Origin: Rana temporaria
Taxonomy: Eukaryota; Chordata; Amphibia; Anura; Ranidae
Reading direction: 5' to 3'
NCBI RefSeq assembly: GCF_905171775.1
Contig: NC_053489.1
Coordinates: 153,840,142 to 153,904,141, forward strand
Length of the DNA: 64,000 nucleotides
Part shown: positions 21,994-33,245 of the stretch, piece after piece
Numbering within the stretch: the first letter of the stretch is position 1
Layout: each line of letters begins with the position of its first letter
Made by a program: the position numbers and the translations under genes
The notes under the pieces: generated by a model
The model's database searches: none
The model's input: only the letters and a program-made list of their open reading frames with translations
What the model was told of the DNA's origin: nothing

Positions 21994-22141
21994 GTTATCA
22001 ATGCTGCTATCCAAAGGCTCTCCTGTGCCCCTTTACCCAGAGTGGTGGCACTCCAATACAGGAGGCATGTTGGCCAGATCACCATGTATAAACAAGGGGA
22101 AAAGCCTGAAAAAAGAAGAAAGCAACCACATCTAATGATTG
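21994..22141 (+). CDS. Candidate internal exon of an unidentified host gene
   Basis: A 148-bp stretch is bounded by a good acceptor (ATTACACTCTCCTTCCCCCAG ending 21993 is a pyrimidine-rich tract) and a donor GTAAGC at 22142. It is open in one frame from its first base (phase 0) and ends in phase 1. It encodes 49 residues beginning VINAAIQRLSCAPLPRVVAL and ending in a basic segment (GEKPEKRRKQPHLMI). Amino-acid composition is protein-like and codon use is mixed. Surrounding sequence is not a repeat that I recognise. I do not recognise the protein. It could be chance, so this is only a candidate. Confidence 0.35.
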
Positions 22142-22329
22142 GTAAGCTGCAATATACTACATATTTTGTTTTGTTTTTATTACCTCTTTATTTCACACAT
22201 TAATTTATATTAAAATTTCAAGATTTCACTACACTACTTAGGGCTTAAGCCCCATACACACTATCAGTTCTCCTGCAGGTTTTTCTCTTCAGGTTTAACA
22301 AAACCATCTAATATGAGGTCAAACCTTAA

Positions 22330-22414
22330 GGCCGCGTACACACGGTCAGTCCAAACTGATGAAAACGGACCGAAGTTCAGTTTCATCGGTCCAAACCGTC
22401 CTTGTGTACGCCCC
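22330..22414. mobile_element. Short GTACACACG-type MITE or half-element
   Basis: GGCCGCGTACACACGG at the left is mirrored by CCGTCCTTGTGTACGCCCC at the right, with internal GAAAACGGACCGAAGTTC/GTTTCATCGGTCC pairing. It probably represents one arm of a longer element of the family seen at 37163. Confidence 0.55.
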
Positions 22415-22439
22415 ATCGGTCTTCGGTCCCACTCGGTCC

Positions 22440-23030
22440 CTGCTTGACACACAAGGCTGCTCTGCTCTGAAAGCGTCACCGTCGCTGGCTGGGTCCCTGA
22501 CTTGATCACCGCCTGAAGTTTCCCGATTCTTACCTTGCCCATAAGGTGAGAATGTGTCTCCGGTACTTGCTTCAGTTACTCAATGTGGTCCCCGGTAGAT
22601 AGGTAGTTGGTCCCTTAGTGGCGACAGCTTCCCTCCCACCTCCGACCACTGACAGGTTCTGCGGCCGGCAGAACCGTCGCTTTTGGTTGGACTGCAAGCC
22701 GCAATCCCAACCCTGCGCTGCTCTCTTTCTTCTGGATAGGCCCTCACATGGCCTAGCAGCCAGACGCCCCCGGGATAGGCCCAATCTCTGGCCTAGCTGC
22801 CTGGGGCAAATGACACACATCCACCCAGACAGCCGTCCAGGTGGCACAGAACCTGACTCTACCTGAATATATAGGCTCTCTCAGCAAACCAAGGGATTCA
22901 AGAAGACCCCTGCCCATTGGCTGAGATACCCCTTATACCCATAACCTGACCTTGGGTTGCCCTTCTCATATCTAGTACCACCAAGTACCCCGCCTTCTAG
23001 TGGCAGAAGAGAAAAGTGCAACAATGTCAA
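22440..23030. other. GC-rich unassigned stretch, possibly an LTR-like repeat
   Basis: GC-rich sequence with GGATAGGCCC and GGCCTAGC blocks repeated twice (22735-22800) and AATATATAGGC at 22866. It contrasts with its AT-rich surroundings and could be a solo LTR on the minus strand. No target duplication could be matched. A TTAAAGTGGATGTAAACCC repeat end follows at 23033. Confidence 0.3.
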
Positions 23031-23784
23031 ACTTAAAGTGGATGTAAACCCACTCTCATCCTTTTTAAACTACTGCCATAGTGTTGATCTATAAGGATAT
23101 ACATGCCACCTGCATGTATCCTTACCTGTCAAATGTCTCCCCTTGTCTGTTATAAGAACTGAAAAACTGCAGATTCTGTGGGTGGATCTGTTGTCTGGAG
23201 CTCAGTGGGTGGAGTCGTGATGTCAGTAGACTCCCCACCTCTACACTCCCCTTGTTAACATGCATTTTCTCCTGTGTATTCCTTACACTAAAGTCTGCTA
23301 TGATCACTAACATCCAGTCAAAATCCAGAAAAGTAACCACATGACTTCAGAAAAGGAGTGGGGGTGGGAATTAAAAAATAATGCCTGTCTCAAGCTAGTG
23401 CATGACATATGTAAATAACCTGTCATTCACAGCAAGGGGGAAGAACGGACACAAGTTTTCTCCTGTTTGTCCGTTTATCTCACTGAAAAAAGAAAAGAGG
23501 ATTTTCACCTGTAAATCTCTGGTGAACTCCATGCCCAAGAGGGTTAAAGCAGTGCTGGAAAATAATGGTGGCCACAAAAAATATTGACACTTTGGGCCAG
23601 ATCCACGTAGACCGGGCGCAACTTAACTTTCCTGATTTAAGTTACACCGCCGCAATTTTTCCAAGTTAGTGCCCGATCCACAAAGCACTTACCTGGAAAT
23701 TTGCAGCAGTGTAACTTAAATCCGTCCGGCGCAAGGCGGGCCCAATCGAATGGGGCGAGTCCCATTTAAATTAGGCGTGCTCCA

Positions 23785-26700
23785 CTCCTCCTATAGCAGA
23801 CTGGACTATATCCTCATTTCCCAATCCCTACTGGACCTCTCCCCTAGTGCGTCTATAGGTCTCACTCTGTGGTCAGATCATGCACCTGTGCATGTCGCAC
23901 TGGGTAAGACTCCCACACGAAAACCAAGATCCTCCTGGCGACTTAATGACAACTTGCTTTCGGATCTGGCGTGTACTGAGGACATTATTCAGACTATCTC
24001 ACATTTCGTTTCTGATCATGCCCGGGACGATACGAATCAGCTGACGAAATGGGAGGCCCTTAAATGTGTCCTTCGGGGCAAGTTTATACAACACGGGTCT
24101 AGGCTTAAAAAGGCTAAGTCGGGAGACGTTACCCGTCTCCTCACTACTATCGCGTCCCTCGAGGACTCGCACAAGCGCTCGCCGGACCCAACCATGTTGG
24201 TTGATCTGGCTAACGCCAGGCGAGATCTGTTGCAGATTTTTGCTGAACGCTCTTTGGTGGCCAGGGATAAGGGGCGCTTTACGCACTACTCCCAGGCAAA
24301 CAAATGTGGACGGCTGTTGGCGAACACCCTACAACCACGCCTAAGCAGAAAACACATCCCCCTGATTGTTTCCCCCAACAAAGGCAAACTGCAGACTAAC
24401 ACAGCTATTGCCGAAGAATTTCGACAGTTCTACGCAGCCCTTTACGACCTTCCCTCTCCAATGCCCATGTCTTCTGCTCACTCCCCTGACTTCCCGAGTG
24501 ACTTGCTCACATATATTACAGAAACGGCCCTCCCGACGGTCCCTGACTCCTCCGCTGAGGAACTGGAATCCCCTATTTCGGTGGAGGACTTCCTTTCCGC
24601 AATTAAGAAGCTCAAAAACGGTAAAAGCCCTGGCCCCGATGGGTTCACCCCGCGTTTCTACAAAACGTTTGCTCCTCAACTAGCCCCCCTCATGGCGAAA
24701 GCCTTCAACGCCATAGATGATGGCGCTTCTCCCTCTTCTGCCCTTCTTCTGGCCCAAATAGCAGTCCTGCCTAAACCCGGTAAGGACCCGTCTTATTGCG
24801 CAAATTACAGGCCCATATCCCTCCTAAACGTAGACCTGAAACTTTTTGCTAAACTATTGGCCGACCGCATATCTCCATTGCTCCCAGATATCATCCACGG
24901 CGACCAGGTGGGGTTTGTCCCTGGCCGCGAGGCCAGGGACAACACCACCAAAACGATACATCTCATAGCTTATGCCCAAAATCATAGAATCCCTGCGTGC
25001 CTCCTTTCCTGTGATGCTGAGAAGGCATTCGATCGGGTCAGTTGGCAGTTCTTGTATTCCACCTTGGCTCAAATAGGCCTAGGCCCTAAGATGCTTGCTC
25101 GCATTAAATCCTTGTACTCCTCCCCCACCGCCACCGTCTTGGTCAACGGAATACAATCCAGTACGCTATCCATCAAAAATGGCACCAGACAGGGTTGCCC
25201 CCTTTCCCCCCTTCTCTTTGCCCTTGTGATTGAGCATTTGGCTCAGGCCCTCTCTCTATATGCGGACGATTTACTCCTGTATGTCACCCAACCCCACACC
25301 AGTATCCCCTCAATTTTGGCTGAAATTGAAAGGTTTGGCGGGCTGAGTAATTACAAATTGAACTTGTCCAAAACAGAGGCACTGAACCTCTCCCTCCAGC
25401 CTTCCACTTTAGCCGCCCTCAAACCCAATTTCTCGTTCCAATGGAAAGAGAAATCAATTTCCTATCTTGGGACTGCAGTCCCGCACCGATTGTCAGACAT
25501 CTTTGCCCTAAACTACAGCCCGCTCCTCACCAAGCTTTGACACCTCATGGAGGCCCGTATGGATCTGCCGGTGTCGTGGTTCGGACGTATGAGCACGCTC
25601 AAGATGGATATATTGCCCAAACTTCTGTACCTGTTCCAGGCCCTTCCAATAGCCCTCCCTTCAACTTTTTTTCGTACGGTGCGCTCCATGGCCATTCAGT
25701 TTGTATGGAGACGTGGCCGACCTAGGCTGAAGCATAAACTCCTTTGTTGCCCAGTGTTGAGTGGGGGAGCAGGTCTCCCTGACTTCGAACACTATCATGC
25801 GTCGGCGGTACTCTCCCGGATTCTGGAGTGGTTCCCTCACCCGCCGGGTAAGGTGGCAGTGCGTGTGGAACAAGATATGTCCTCGACGGACCTGAGAGCC
25901 CTTCTTTGGGGCCATGCCTCGTCCCACCGAGCCTTGGTGGGGATATCCCCCCTAACTAGGGATGCCCTGGCATTATGGTACCGTAGGATGGAAACATACG
26001 CCCTTTCTACGGACCCGAGCCCCTTGACTCCTATTTTCGATAACCCGGACCTGCCGGAGGGTGGAGGCCTCCACTCCTTGGCTGGCCACCTCAGGCAGGA
26101 CTGGCCTACGGCACGAAGCTTCGTTAACCCCGCTACAGGTTCCCTCATGTTGACCCTGACGTCAGCTTCCCCAAGAATGACTTGGCTCACCCGACTGCAC
26201 CTGACGGCCTATTGCAAGACACTCCACAGGTCCGGACAGGCCCACAGACCACTGACAGAATTTGAACAACTTTGCTCCTTTTCCTCCCCTCAGAGACACA
26301 CCCTCTCTTTGATCTACAAATTGGTACTAGGTCACACACATAGCGCCCCTCCCAAATTCACGTTGGCTTGGTCGGAGGAGCTAGGGAGAGACATTAGTGA
26401 GGCAGAGTGGCGTAAGGCCTTCTTTTTCACGCATAAGTCATCCATATCGAGCTATGCGCAGGAAAAAAATTACAAAGTACTTTCACGATGGTACCGGGTC
26501 CCGACCACCCTCAGGGTCATGTTTCCCTCGACCCCGGACTCATGCTGGAGATGCACTGCAGCCAAAGGTACGTACAGCCACATTTGGTGGGAATGCGATA
26601 GGATACGCCCGTTTTGGGCCCAAATTTTCTCGATCTACTCGGACCTTTATGGCAAACCGCTCGCTCCCTCCCCATTTATAGCCCTTCTCTCCATTTTGCC

Positions 26701-26965
26701 GGGAGCCACCAAGTTCCAGAAGAACTCCCTCCTGAGGTTTTGTTTGAGCGCTGGGAGGCAGTTGATTTCTAGGCACTGGAGGTCGTCCTCCTCCCCCTCC
26801 ATCATAGAATGGATAAACAAAATGAATGGTATCATGCTTATGGAGGAAATGCAGGCCAGGTCTCTGGATAGGTATGCTAAATTTTCTTTTACTTGGAGTG
26901 TCTGGAGACAATACTCCACTTCGAATAAACTCAAGGACAGGGTTACCCCTGCAGGGTCCACCTGA
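23785..26965 (+). pseudogene. LINE ORF2 (endonuclease end, reverse transcriptase, CCHC), one nonsense codon
   Basis: The reading frame is open from the truncation to 26965 except for TGA at 25538-25540. It first shows the end of an APE-type endonuclease (SRLDYILIS, then LWSDHAPVHVAL). RT follows: KSPGPDGF (24627), PGKDPSYCANYRPISLLN, HGDQVGFVPGREARDN, SCDAEKAFDRVSW (motif A), GTRQGCPLSPLLFAL (motif B), and LYADDLLLY (catalytic box, 25258). Between motif B and the YADD box about 17-18 residues are missing in frame, compared with the copy at 1-640. After the TGA the C-terminal region continues HLMEARMDLPVSWFGRM. It has a Cx2Cx8Hx4C box (CWRCTAAKGTYSHIWWEC, about 26541). The protein reverse-transcribes its own RNA at a nicked target. 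The nonsense codon and the deletion make this copy inactive, but little else is damaged. Confidence 0.95.
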
Positions 26966-27630
26966 GGACCGAGGGCTAGCCATGGAAACAACGTTGGGGG
27001 CTCCCTTCCAGTTTAGTTAATAGGTTTTACACTCTTCCCTGGATATTTACCAGGAGAGCTTGTCTGGGACATTTTGTCGCACTCCTGCTGGAGGCCGAGC
27101 ACACCGCTTCCCATACCTTTTCCCACCTCCCCTTCCTTTTCTCTTTACTTCTCTCCTTGTTTCCTTTCTATCGTTTCTTTTTCTGGCTGACTCTTCAGCT
27201 ACTTCATGGTGGCACCTTCGCACAACCCTACTGATGCACACGGTCATTTACTTGTACTCTTCACCCTAGCATTTTCGCATTGTTTGAGTTTTGTATCATG
27301 GTATATGGCAGTTCTGGCTACTTCACCACATTGGTCGACTTGACCCTTCCCACTCCCCTGGGCCTGGACGCAGATGGATCCCATAGGGGCGCCCAGGCGG
27401 GAGGGGGGTCTTAATAGACCAGGGCCATGCCCTATGCGTAGTGAAATTTGCTATTCATGTATTTTACTGCAATGACTTCTTGTTTTGTTTTATGCCTTAT
27501 GTAATAAGGATTAAATATGTTGCACGTTGTATGTTTTCGGACCTGAGCCGCCCTATGTCGGGCCCTCGGCCGCACCATGTTCTATTTCCTTTTATACTGT
27601 CTAAAAATCTCAATAAATCTTTATTGAACC
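26966..27630 (+). other. LINE 3' UTR
   Basis: Non-coding sequence between the ORF2 stop and the target duplication, with pyrimidine-rich blocks (27120-27190). AATAAATC lies 18 bp before the end. Confidence 0.85.
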
Positions 27631-28163
27631 TTAAATTAGGCGTGCTCCCGCGCCGGACGTACTGCGCATGCTCCGTCGGGTAAATTACCCGACGTGCCTT
27701 GTGCTAACTGACGTCGCACCGACGTCATTTGCTTAGACGTTAACGTAAATGGCGTCCAGCGCCATTCACGGACGTCTTACGCAAATGAAGTTGATGTTTA
27801 AATTTCGACGCGGGAACGACGGCCATACTTAACATGGCTTAAGAGAACTAGGGCTCAGCCCTAGTTTTACGCGGCGTAACCCGACGGAAACTACGTAGAT
27901 TTAGATCGACGGGCCGTTCGGGACGTTCGGGGATCGCCGTAAGTCTTCATTTGCATATTCTACGCCGGCCGCAATGGCCTCGCCACCCAGCGGCCGGCCT
28001 AGAATTGCATCCTTAAGATCCGACAGTGTAATTCAATTACACCTGTCGGATCTTAGGGCTAGCTATGCGTAACTGATTCTATGAATCAGTCGCATAGTTA
28101 GAAACAGAGATACGACGGCGTATCAGTAGATACGCCGTCGTATCTCGTTTGTGGATCTGGCCC

Positions 28164-28413
28164 ATTGGGCCCAATTTGGACATTTTCACTTAGGGGTGTA
28201 CTTACTTTTGTTGCCAGCGGTTTAGACATTAATAGCTGTGTGTTGAGTTATTTTGAGGGGACAGCAAATTTACACTGTTATACAAGCTGTACACTCATTA
28301 CTTTACGTTATAGCAAAGTGTAATTTCTTCAGTGTTGTCACACGAAAAGATAAAATAAAATATTTACAAAAATGTGAGGGTGGTACTCACTTTCGTGAGA
28401 TACTTTATGTACT
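28164..28413. mobile_element. Tc1/mariner terminal fragment
   Basis: The stretch from TTTGGACATTTTCACTTAGG through TTGCCAGCGGTTTAGACATT and GTGTTGAGTTATTTTGAGGG to TCACTTTCGTGAGATACT matches, from memory, the untranslated end of a widespread vertebrate Tc1-like family. No transposase is present. It directly abuts the right end of the Harbinger MITE. Confidence 0.7.
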
Positions 28414-28430
28414 TCAGACAGAGAATAGCA

Positions 28431-28580
28431 TATTTTCCATGTCAGGCAATTTTTCAGGAAGGTTGTATTTTTACACATTTGTTGAAAAATCACGTGTTAA
28501 AATCTTTGTGTTAAATCGTGATTTTTCAACAAATGTGTAAAAATACGATCTTCCTGAAAAATTGCCTGACATGGAAAATA
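28431..28580. mobile_element. Perfectly folding palindromic MITE (arms about 64 bp)
   Basis: TATTTTCCATGTCAGGCAAT at the left is mirrored by ATTGCCTGACATGGAAAATA at the right. The arms differ at very few positions and the loop is about 20 bp. TA at both borders suits a Tc1/mariner-type target duplication. Confidence 0.8.
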
Positions 28581-28965
28581 AATAATGCATAGTTTTTCTT
28601 TTGAATCTTCTCTATAATATATAGCAACATGGAAGACATTTTGGAAGCTCCCATCACTCTTTCTCATTCTGTTCTGGCATGGATGAACAAATTAACTCTG
28701 ATAGCATTGTAACTGATATTTTAAGATGTTAAACTGAATTTCTATTAGAATCAATCATATTGATGCAGAAATACTCAGAGTAGATATGGGGATGTGCTGC
28801 TCCCAAATATCCTGTTGATTTGATTTTAAAACAAATAGCAGGTCAAAAAATGTATTAATTTTATTTATTACAGGTACACTTTTATTATTTACTTATTTCA
28901 CGCCATCAATGTACACATTGCTTTACATACAGTATATATTTTACATTCACATCAGTCTCACATTC

Positions 28966-29130
28966 AAACAGCGTGTATGGTGTATTCAGGGTAATCCCCG
29001 CTCTCGGCCGCGAGCAGAGATGACGTCACCACCGGCTCTCCTCCTTACGCATTGCGTGGCTGTACACGCCACTTAATCACTTAAATGGCCGAGAGCGGGG
29101 ATTACCCTGAATACACGATACACGCTGTTT
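28966..29130. repeat. Inverted repeat with 43-45 bp arms
   Basis: AAACAGCGTGTATGGTGTAT...CTCTCGGCC pairs with GGCCGAGAG...ATACACGATACACGCTGTTT. The loop contains GATGACGTCACC and GCGTGGCTGTACACGCC. Arms differ at about two positions. Confidence 0.85.
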
Positions 29131-29776
29131 GTCTACTATTGTACTGTAAGTGCATTTATTTTTATTAAAATTGCTATACGTTTTTAACGCTATGGAGCCA
29201 CTATTCTTTATTTGTTGAGAGCTATCCACCTTGAGAGCCTTACTGCTGGGACCTGGGAAACATATACCTGGGGTATTGAAGTGACGTGGAGTAATAGGCT
29301 GGCCTGGAGACATCTATCAGCGGAATCTGCGGTGCTAGCAAGCCAGCAGGAGAGGAGATCTCTATAGACATTTATTAGCCTCTTTAGAGGTGAGAGGCTT
29401 GGGGAAACTGAGCTTTTTTCTGCACGTCTGCACCGTGGGATCCTGCGTGGATTTAAGCATCCTTTTTTTACTGGAGCACTTATGCACCTATGCACCTTGG
29501 AATTCAGTGTTGTTTGAAACACTTTAATGTGAATTTATTTTGAACACTTGACCTAAAATTCTTTTGCACATAGCTTTGGAGTGATAAGTGTGCACTGAGA
29601 CTCACATTTTATTATCCTGCATTATTATACATGTTTTGTCACTTGTATTTATTTTTTCACTTCTATATCTACTTTGGTAGTGGATCATGGTTGATATTTG
29701 TGGTTCCACACCATAGCTTTATTAATTTCAGTATTTTCATTATTTATCATTACATTTAATATTCTTTGTGGTACTA
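29131..29776. other. Unassigned sequence flanking the inverted repeat
   Basis: No gene. The text reads like a retroelement-type untranslated region, but I cannot name a family. Confidence 0.35.
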
Positions 29777-29827
29777 GTTGTAAGGCTGACCGCAGGTCAG
29801 CCTGTATTTGTAGGAGGAGTCGGGAGG

Positions 29828-29835
29828 TATTTAAA
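29828..29835 (+). promoter_or_regulatory. TATTTAAA box in the left terminus
   Basis: TATTTAAA is preceded by GGAGTCGGGAGG and followed by GC-rich sequence, resembling a core promoter. The block is missing from the right terminus at 34036. Confidence 0.3.
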
Positions 29836-30039
29836 CCCGCCCTCCTTCCTCCTTCTGGGCGTCGGCTTTCTGGTGTTGCAACCGCACACGTCACGTCTGG
29901 CAGAGGGTGTCCGCAGCAGCTTCAGGTTTTCCTCCTTCATGCAGCCATCCACGTGGCAGGAGGGAGCCGCCGCACGGGGAAGGGGTGTCCATCCGTCCGC
30001 TTATGTTTCCGGGGCTTCATCTGGCATGGGGGGCCGCCC

Positions 30040-30535
30040 GCTCGGGGGTTCATCCGGCTGCTCAGTTGGCCCGGGGTTCCTCTGGCTGGGGACCTGCCCG
30101 CCCGGGAGAGGGGATTCATCCACCCGCATTGTTCGGCGCTCCTTTTGGATGCCGGGGAGCTGCACGCCCGCATCTACCCGTCCGCCCGCTTCTCCCGGTG
30201 TTACGCCGGGGAGAGGGGGAACTTCTGCCCGCTGCATTGCTCCCTTAGCATGGAGCCGCCTGCCGCTTCTCTCGGTGCACGCCGGGGGAAGGGGACCTCC
30301 GCCCGCTGTGTTGCTCCCTTCAGCATGGAGGGAGCCGCCTGCCATTTCCTCCTGTGGTTGCAACGGGGGGGGGGGGTGGAGGGGGGACCTCCGCCCGCTG
30401 GTTTCAGTCCCTCCAGCATGCGGGGAGCCGCCCGTCACTTCCTCCGGTGTTCACGCCGGAGGGGGGGGGACCTCCGCCCGCCCGCTGTATTACTCCCTCC
30501 TGCTTGAAGGGAGCCGTCCGTCGCTGGTCCATGCA
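30040..30535. repeat. GC-rich imperfect tandem repeats of about 75-90 bp
   Basis: Recurring order: ACCTCCGCCCGC, TTGCTCCCT, CAGCATGGAGGGAGCCGCC, CTTCCTCCGGTG, CACGCCGG, GGGGGG. Clear units start at about 30219, 30295, 30384 and 30470. Open frames on both strands are repeat artefacts. Confidence 0.75.
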
Positions 30536-30844
30536 GGTATCAAATCTCCCTTTACCCTCCCTGGCTGAGCCTACTCCTCCGTTTGTGTCTCCAATGCTCA
30601 CTCCAGCAGCATGGGGGGGGGGGGCGTCCATCACCCAGCTCTTATCCTGGGCATGTTTGGGGGTCTTGCGGGGGGCTCACATCCCGGGCCTTACTGGCAG
30701 CAAGAGGGGGGCGGGGGTGGTTCACCTTTCTGCTAGGATTTGGTTGGAGTGGGTGTATGATCAGTGTTTCAGTCAGTGAGTGCATTTTTCAGTCAGGTTC
30801 GGTATGCATTCATGTCACGTTTCTCAGGCTTAGTCATGTTTCCA

Positions 30845-32600
30845 AGTATTTACGTTTCTCATGCGATGACGTTTCTCATGCGATGGCGTTTCTCATGCGA
30901 TGGCGTTTCTCATGCGATGACGTTCTCATGGTGTTTTTCTCATGCGATTACATTTCCCATGCGATCACGTTTCCCATGCGTTCTTCTCATGCGATCACGT
31001 TTCCCATGCGTTCTCATGCGATCACGTTTCCCATGCGATCACATTTCCCATGCGTTCTTCTCATGTGATCACGTTTCCCATGCGTTCTTCTCATGCGATC
31101 ACGTTTCCCATGCGTTCTTCTCATGCGATCACGTTTCCCATGCGTTCTCATGCGATCACGTTTCCCATGCGTTCTTCTCATGCGATCACGTTTCCCATGC
31201 GTTCTTTTCATGCGATCACGTTTCCCATGTGATTACGTCTCATGCGATTTTCTCATGCGTTTACGTTTCCCATGCGTTTACGTTTTCCATGCGTTTACGT
31301 TTCCCATGCGGTCACGTTTCTAATGCGAGTCGGGTCCTTGTGTGTGCACGTTTCTCATGCGATCACGTTTCGTGTGGTAGTTCTCATGCGACAACATTTC
31401 GCATGGTAGTTCCCATACGATCACGTGTCTCATGAGTCATGTCCTCATGTGTTTACGTTTCTCATGCGATTACGTTCTCATACGATTACATTTCACATGG
31501 TGTTTCTTGTGCGATTACGTTCACACGCGATCACGTTTCTCACGAGTCTTGTCCTTGTGTTCACGTTTCTCATGCGGTTACGGTTCACATGGTAGTTCTC
31601 ATGCGACTACATTTCGCGTGGTAGTTTTCATGCGGTCACGTTTCTCATGAGGCATGTCCTCATGTGTTTACGTTTCTCATGCGATTACATTTCTCATGCG
31701 ATTACGTTTCACATGGTAGTTCTCATCCGATCACGTTTTTCGTGCAATCACGTTTCTCTTACGAGTCATGTCCTTGTGTGTTTACGTTTCTCATGCGATC
31801 ACGGGTTGCATGGTAGTTCTCATGCGACTACATTTCGCATGGTAGTTCTCATGCGATCACGTTTCTCATGAGTCATGTCCTCATGTGTTTACGTTTCTCA
31901 GGCGATTACGTTTCACACGGTAGTTCTCACGCGATCACGTTCTCATGCGATTACAGTTCACATGGTAGTTCGCATGTGGTCATGTTTTCCAGGGTAGTTT
32001 CTCATGCGATTACGTTTTTCATGCAATTGCGTTCTCATGCGACCACGTTTCTCATGCATTATGTTGTCTCATGCATTACGTTTTTCATGCTCGTGTCCCA
32101 ATGCGGTTGCGTGTCCCAATGCGGTTGCGTGTCCTCATGCGGTTGCGTGTCCTCATGCGGTTGCGTGTCCTGCGATGACATTTCTCATGCGAGTTAGGTC
32201 CTCATGGGTTTACGCTTCTCGTACGGGTCATGTTCTCATGCAATTTTTACTTTTCCATGTTTCGTTTTTCGTCACGTTTCTCATGCATTCATGTTCTCTA
32301 ACATTTACGTTTCTCTGGCAGGTTTCAGTTGTGATACAATTACATTGGTCAGGTTTACGCTTTTCTTACGTTACGCTTTTCACACAAGTTACGCTTTTCA
32401 TGAGTTACGCTTCTCACACGATTACGATTTTCATGGTATTTTTATGTTCTCAAGTGTATTTTCGTTTCTCATGCAGTCATGTTCTCGGGTGTTCATGTTT
32501 CCATGCAATTTATGTTCTCATACAATTTATCTTCTCATGTTTTCGTATCTCATGCTATTCATGTTCTCGAATGTGTTTTGTTTCTCATGCAACCTAACGT
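30845..32600. repeat. CATGCG minisatellite (unit 15-30 bp)
   Basis: The core is TCTCATGCGATCACGTTTCC followed by CATGCGTTCT (30 bp), most regular at 30940-31230. To the left it is a 16-bp form (CGTTTCTCATGCGATG). To the right it decays into mixed forms (CACATGGTAGTTCTCATGCG, CAATGCGGTTGCGTGTCC) and then isolated motifs. Homogeneity falls steadily from left to right. Confidence 0.92.
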
Positions 32601-32659
32601 TTCTCATGCAGGTTCCAGTTGTGTTAGTTTTCAGTTAGTATTAGCATGTTCTTTTTAGA

Positions 32660-33245
32660 TTCATGGCGTTCCACCGCTGGGGGGGGTCACCCATCACGTC
32701 TATGGGTGTTTACGGATTGAGATGATCGTTCTTAATTGGCTTGTACGGTGGCAAGTCTCCTCATCTGTTTCTCATACGTTTCATGCATCTTAAACATTTC
32801 ATTTCTCACACAACGACCTGACACGTCTTCAGGTTCATCAGGCCTGAGTGTACGTTTTTAATTTGCCTGCTACGCCTCAGGTTGCTCGGCCTTCGCATTT
32901 CATGGGATTGTCACATTGTCAGTTCAGCTGCACTAGTCCTACACTTACCTACATTTTCATAGTCTGGGCACATGCCACATTCATATCCTCACGTTTGTTC
33001 ATGGCCACTCTCCACTGCTGGGTACCTGTCACGTTCAAGGGTACTGTCAGATTGAGATGTTTCGTTTCTAATTGTCTTGTGCAGTGGCAAGTCCCCTCAT
33101 CCGCTTCTCAGGGCTTTCATTACGTTTTCGTACGTCATGTTATCTTACATCACTTGCCTGACACGCCTTCAGGTTCATAGGCTTGAGTGTTACGTTTTTC
33201 AATTGGCCTGGTTTGCCTCAGGTTGCTCAGCCTCGCTAGGTTCTT
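32660..33245. repeat. Diverged tandem pair of about 340 bp
   Basis: GGCGTTCCACCGCTGGG...GATTGAGATG...GGTGGCAAGTCTCCTCATC...CCTGACACGTCTTCAGGTTCAT...CAGGTTGCTCGGCCT recurs in the same order from 33000 (CTCCACTGCTGGG, GATTGAGATG, AGTGGCAAGTCCCCTCATC, CCTGACACGCCTTCAGGTTCAT, CAGGTTGCTCAGCCT). Confidence 0.75.

Larger units (their letters stand above)
23766..27648 (+). mobile_element. 5'-truncated Tx1/L1-like LINE with 18-bp TSD
   Basis: The insertion (23784-27630) lies in a Harbinger MITE and is flanked by TTAAATTAGGCGTGCTCC at 23766-23783 and 27631-27648, a perfect 18-bp duplication. It is truncated inside the endonuclease domain. It ends with a 3' UTR of about 660 bp and CAATAAATCTTTATTGAACC, without a long A tail. 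The 3' end, ORF2 layout and CCHC box place it with L1/Tx1-like elements. Confidence 0.95.
23594..28163. mobile_element. Harbinger MITE split by a LINE
   Basis: The left end GGGCCAGATCCACGTAG is at 23594 and the right end GTGGATCTGGCCC finishes at 28163. Removing the LINE and one target copy (23784-27648) leaves about 705 bp of MITE with several palindromes, such as CGATACGCCGTCGTATC-type sequence at 28098-28145. Flanking triplets are TTT and ATT, so the 3-bp duplication is not perfect. Confidence 0.85.

Noticed and set aside
22440..23023. Solo LTR on the minus strand
   Set aside because: TG/CA-like ends can be proposed, but no target duplication or clear border was found. Kept only as a low-confidence unassigned stretch.
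29698..30779. Frames of 141-269 codons in GC-rich sequence
   Set aside because: GC-rich tandem repeats (stop-poor) explain them. They are open on several frames and strands at once and have no domain.
30583..32638. Frames with repeated SHAITFPMRS/SCDHVSHAF text
   Set aside because: They follow the CATGCG minisatellite and are artefacts of its 30-bp period.
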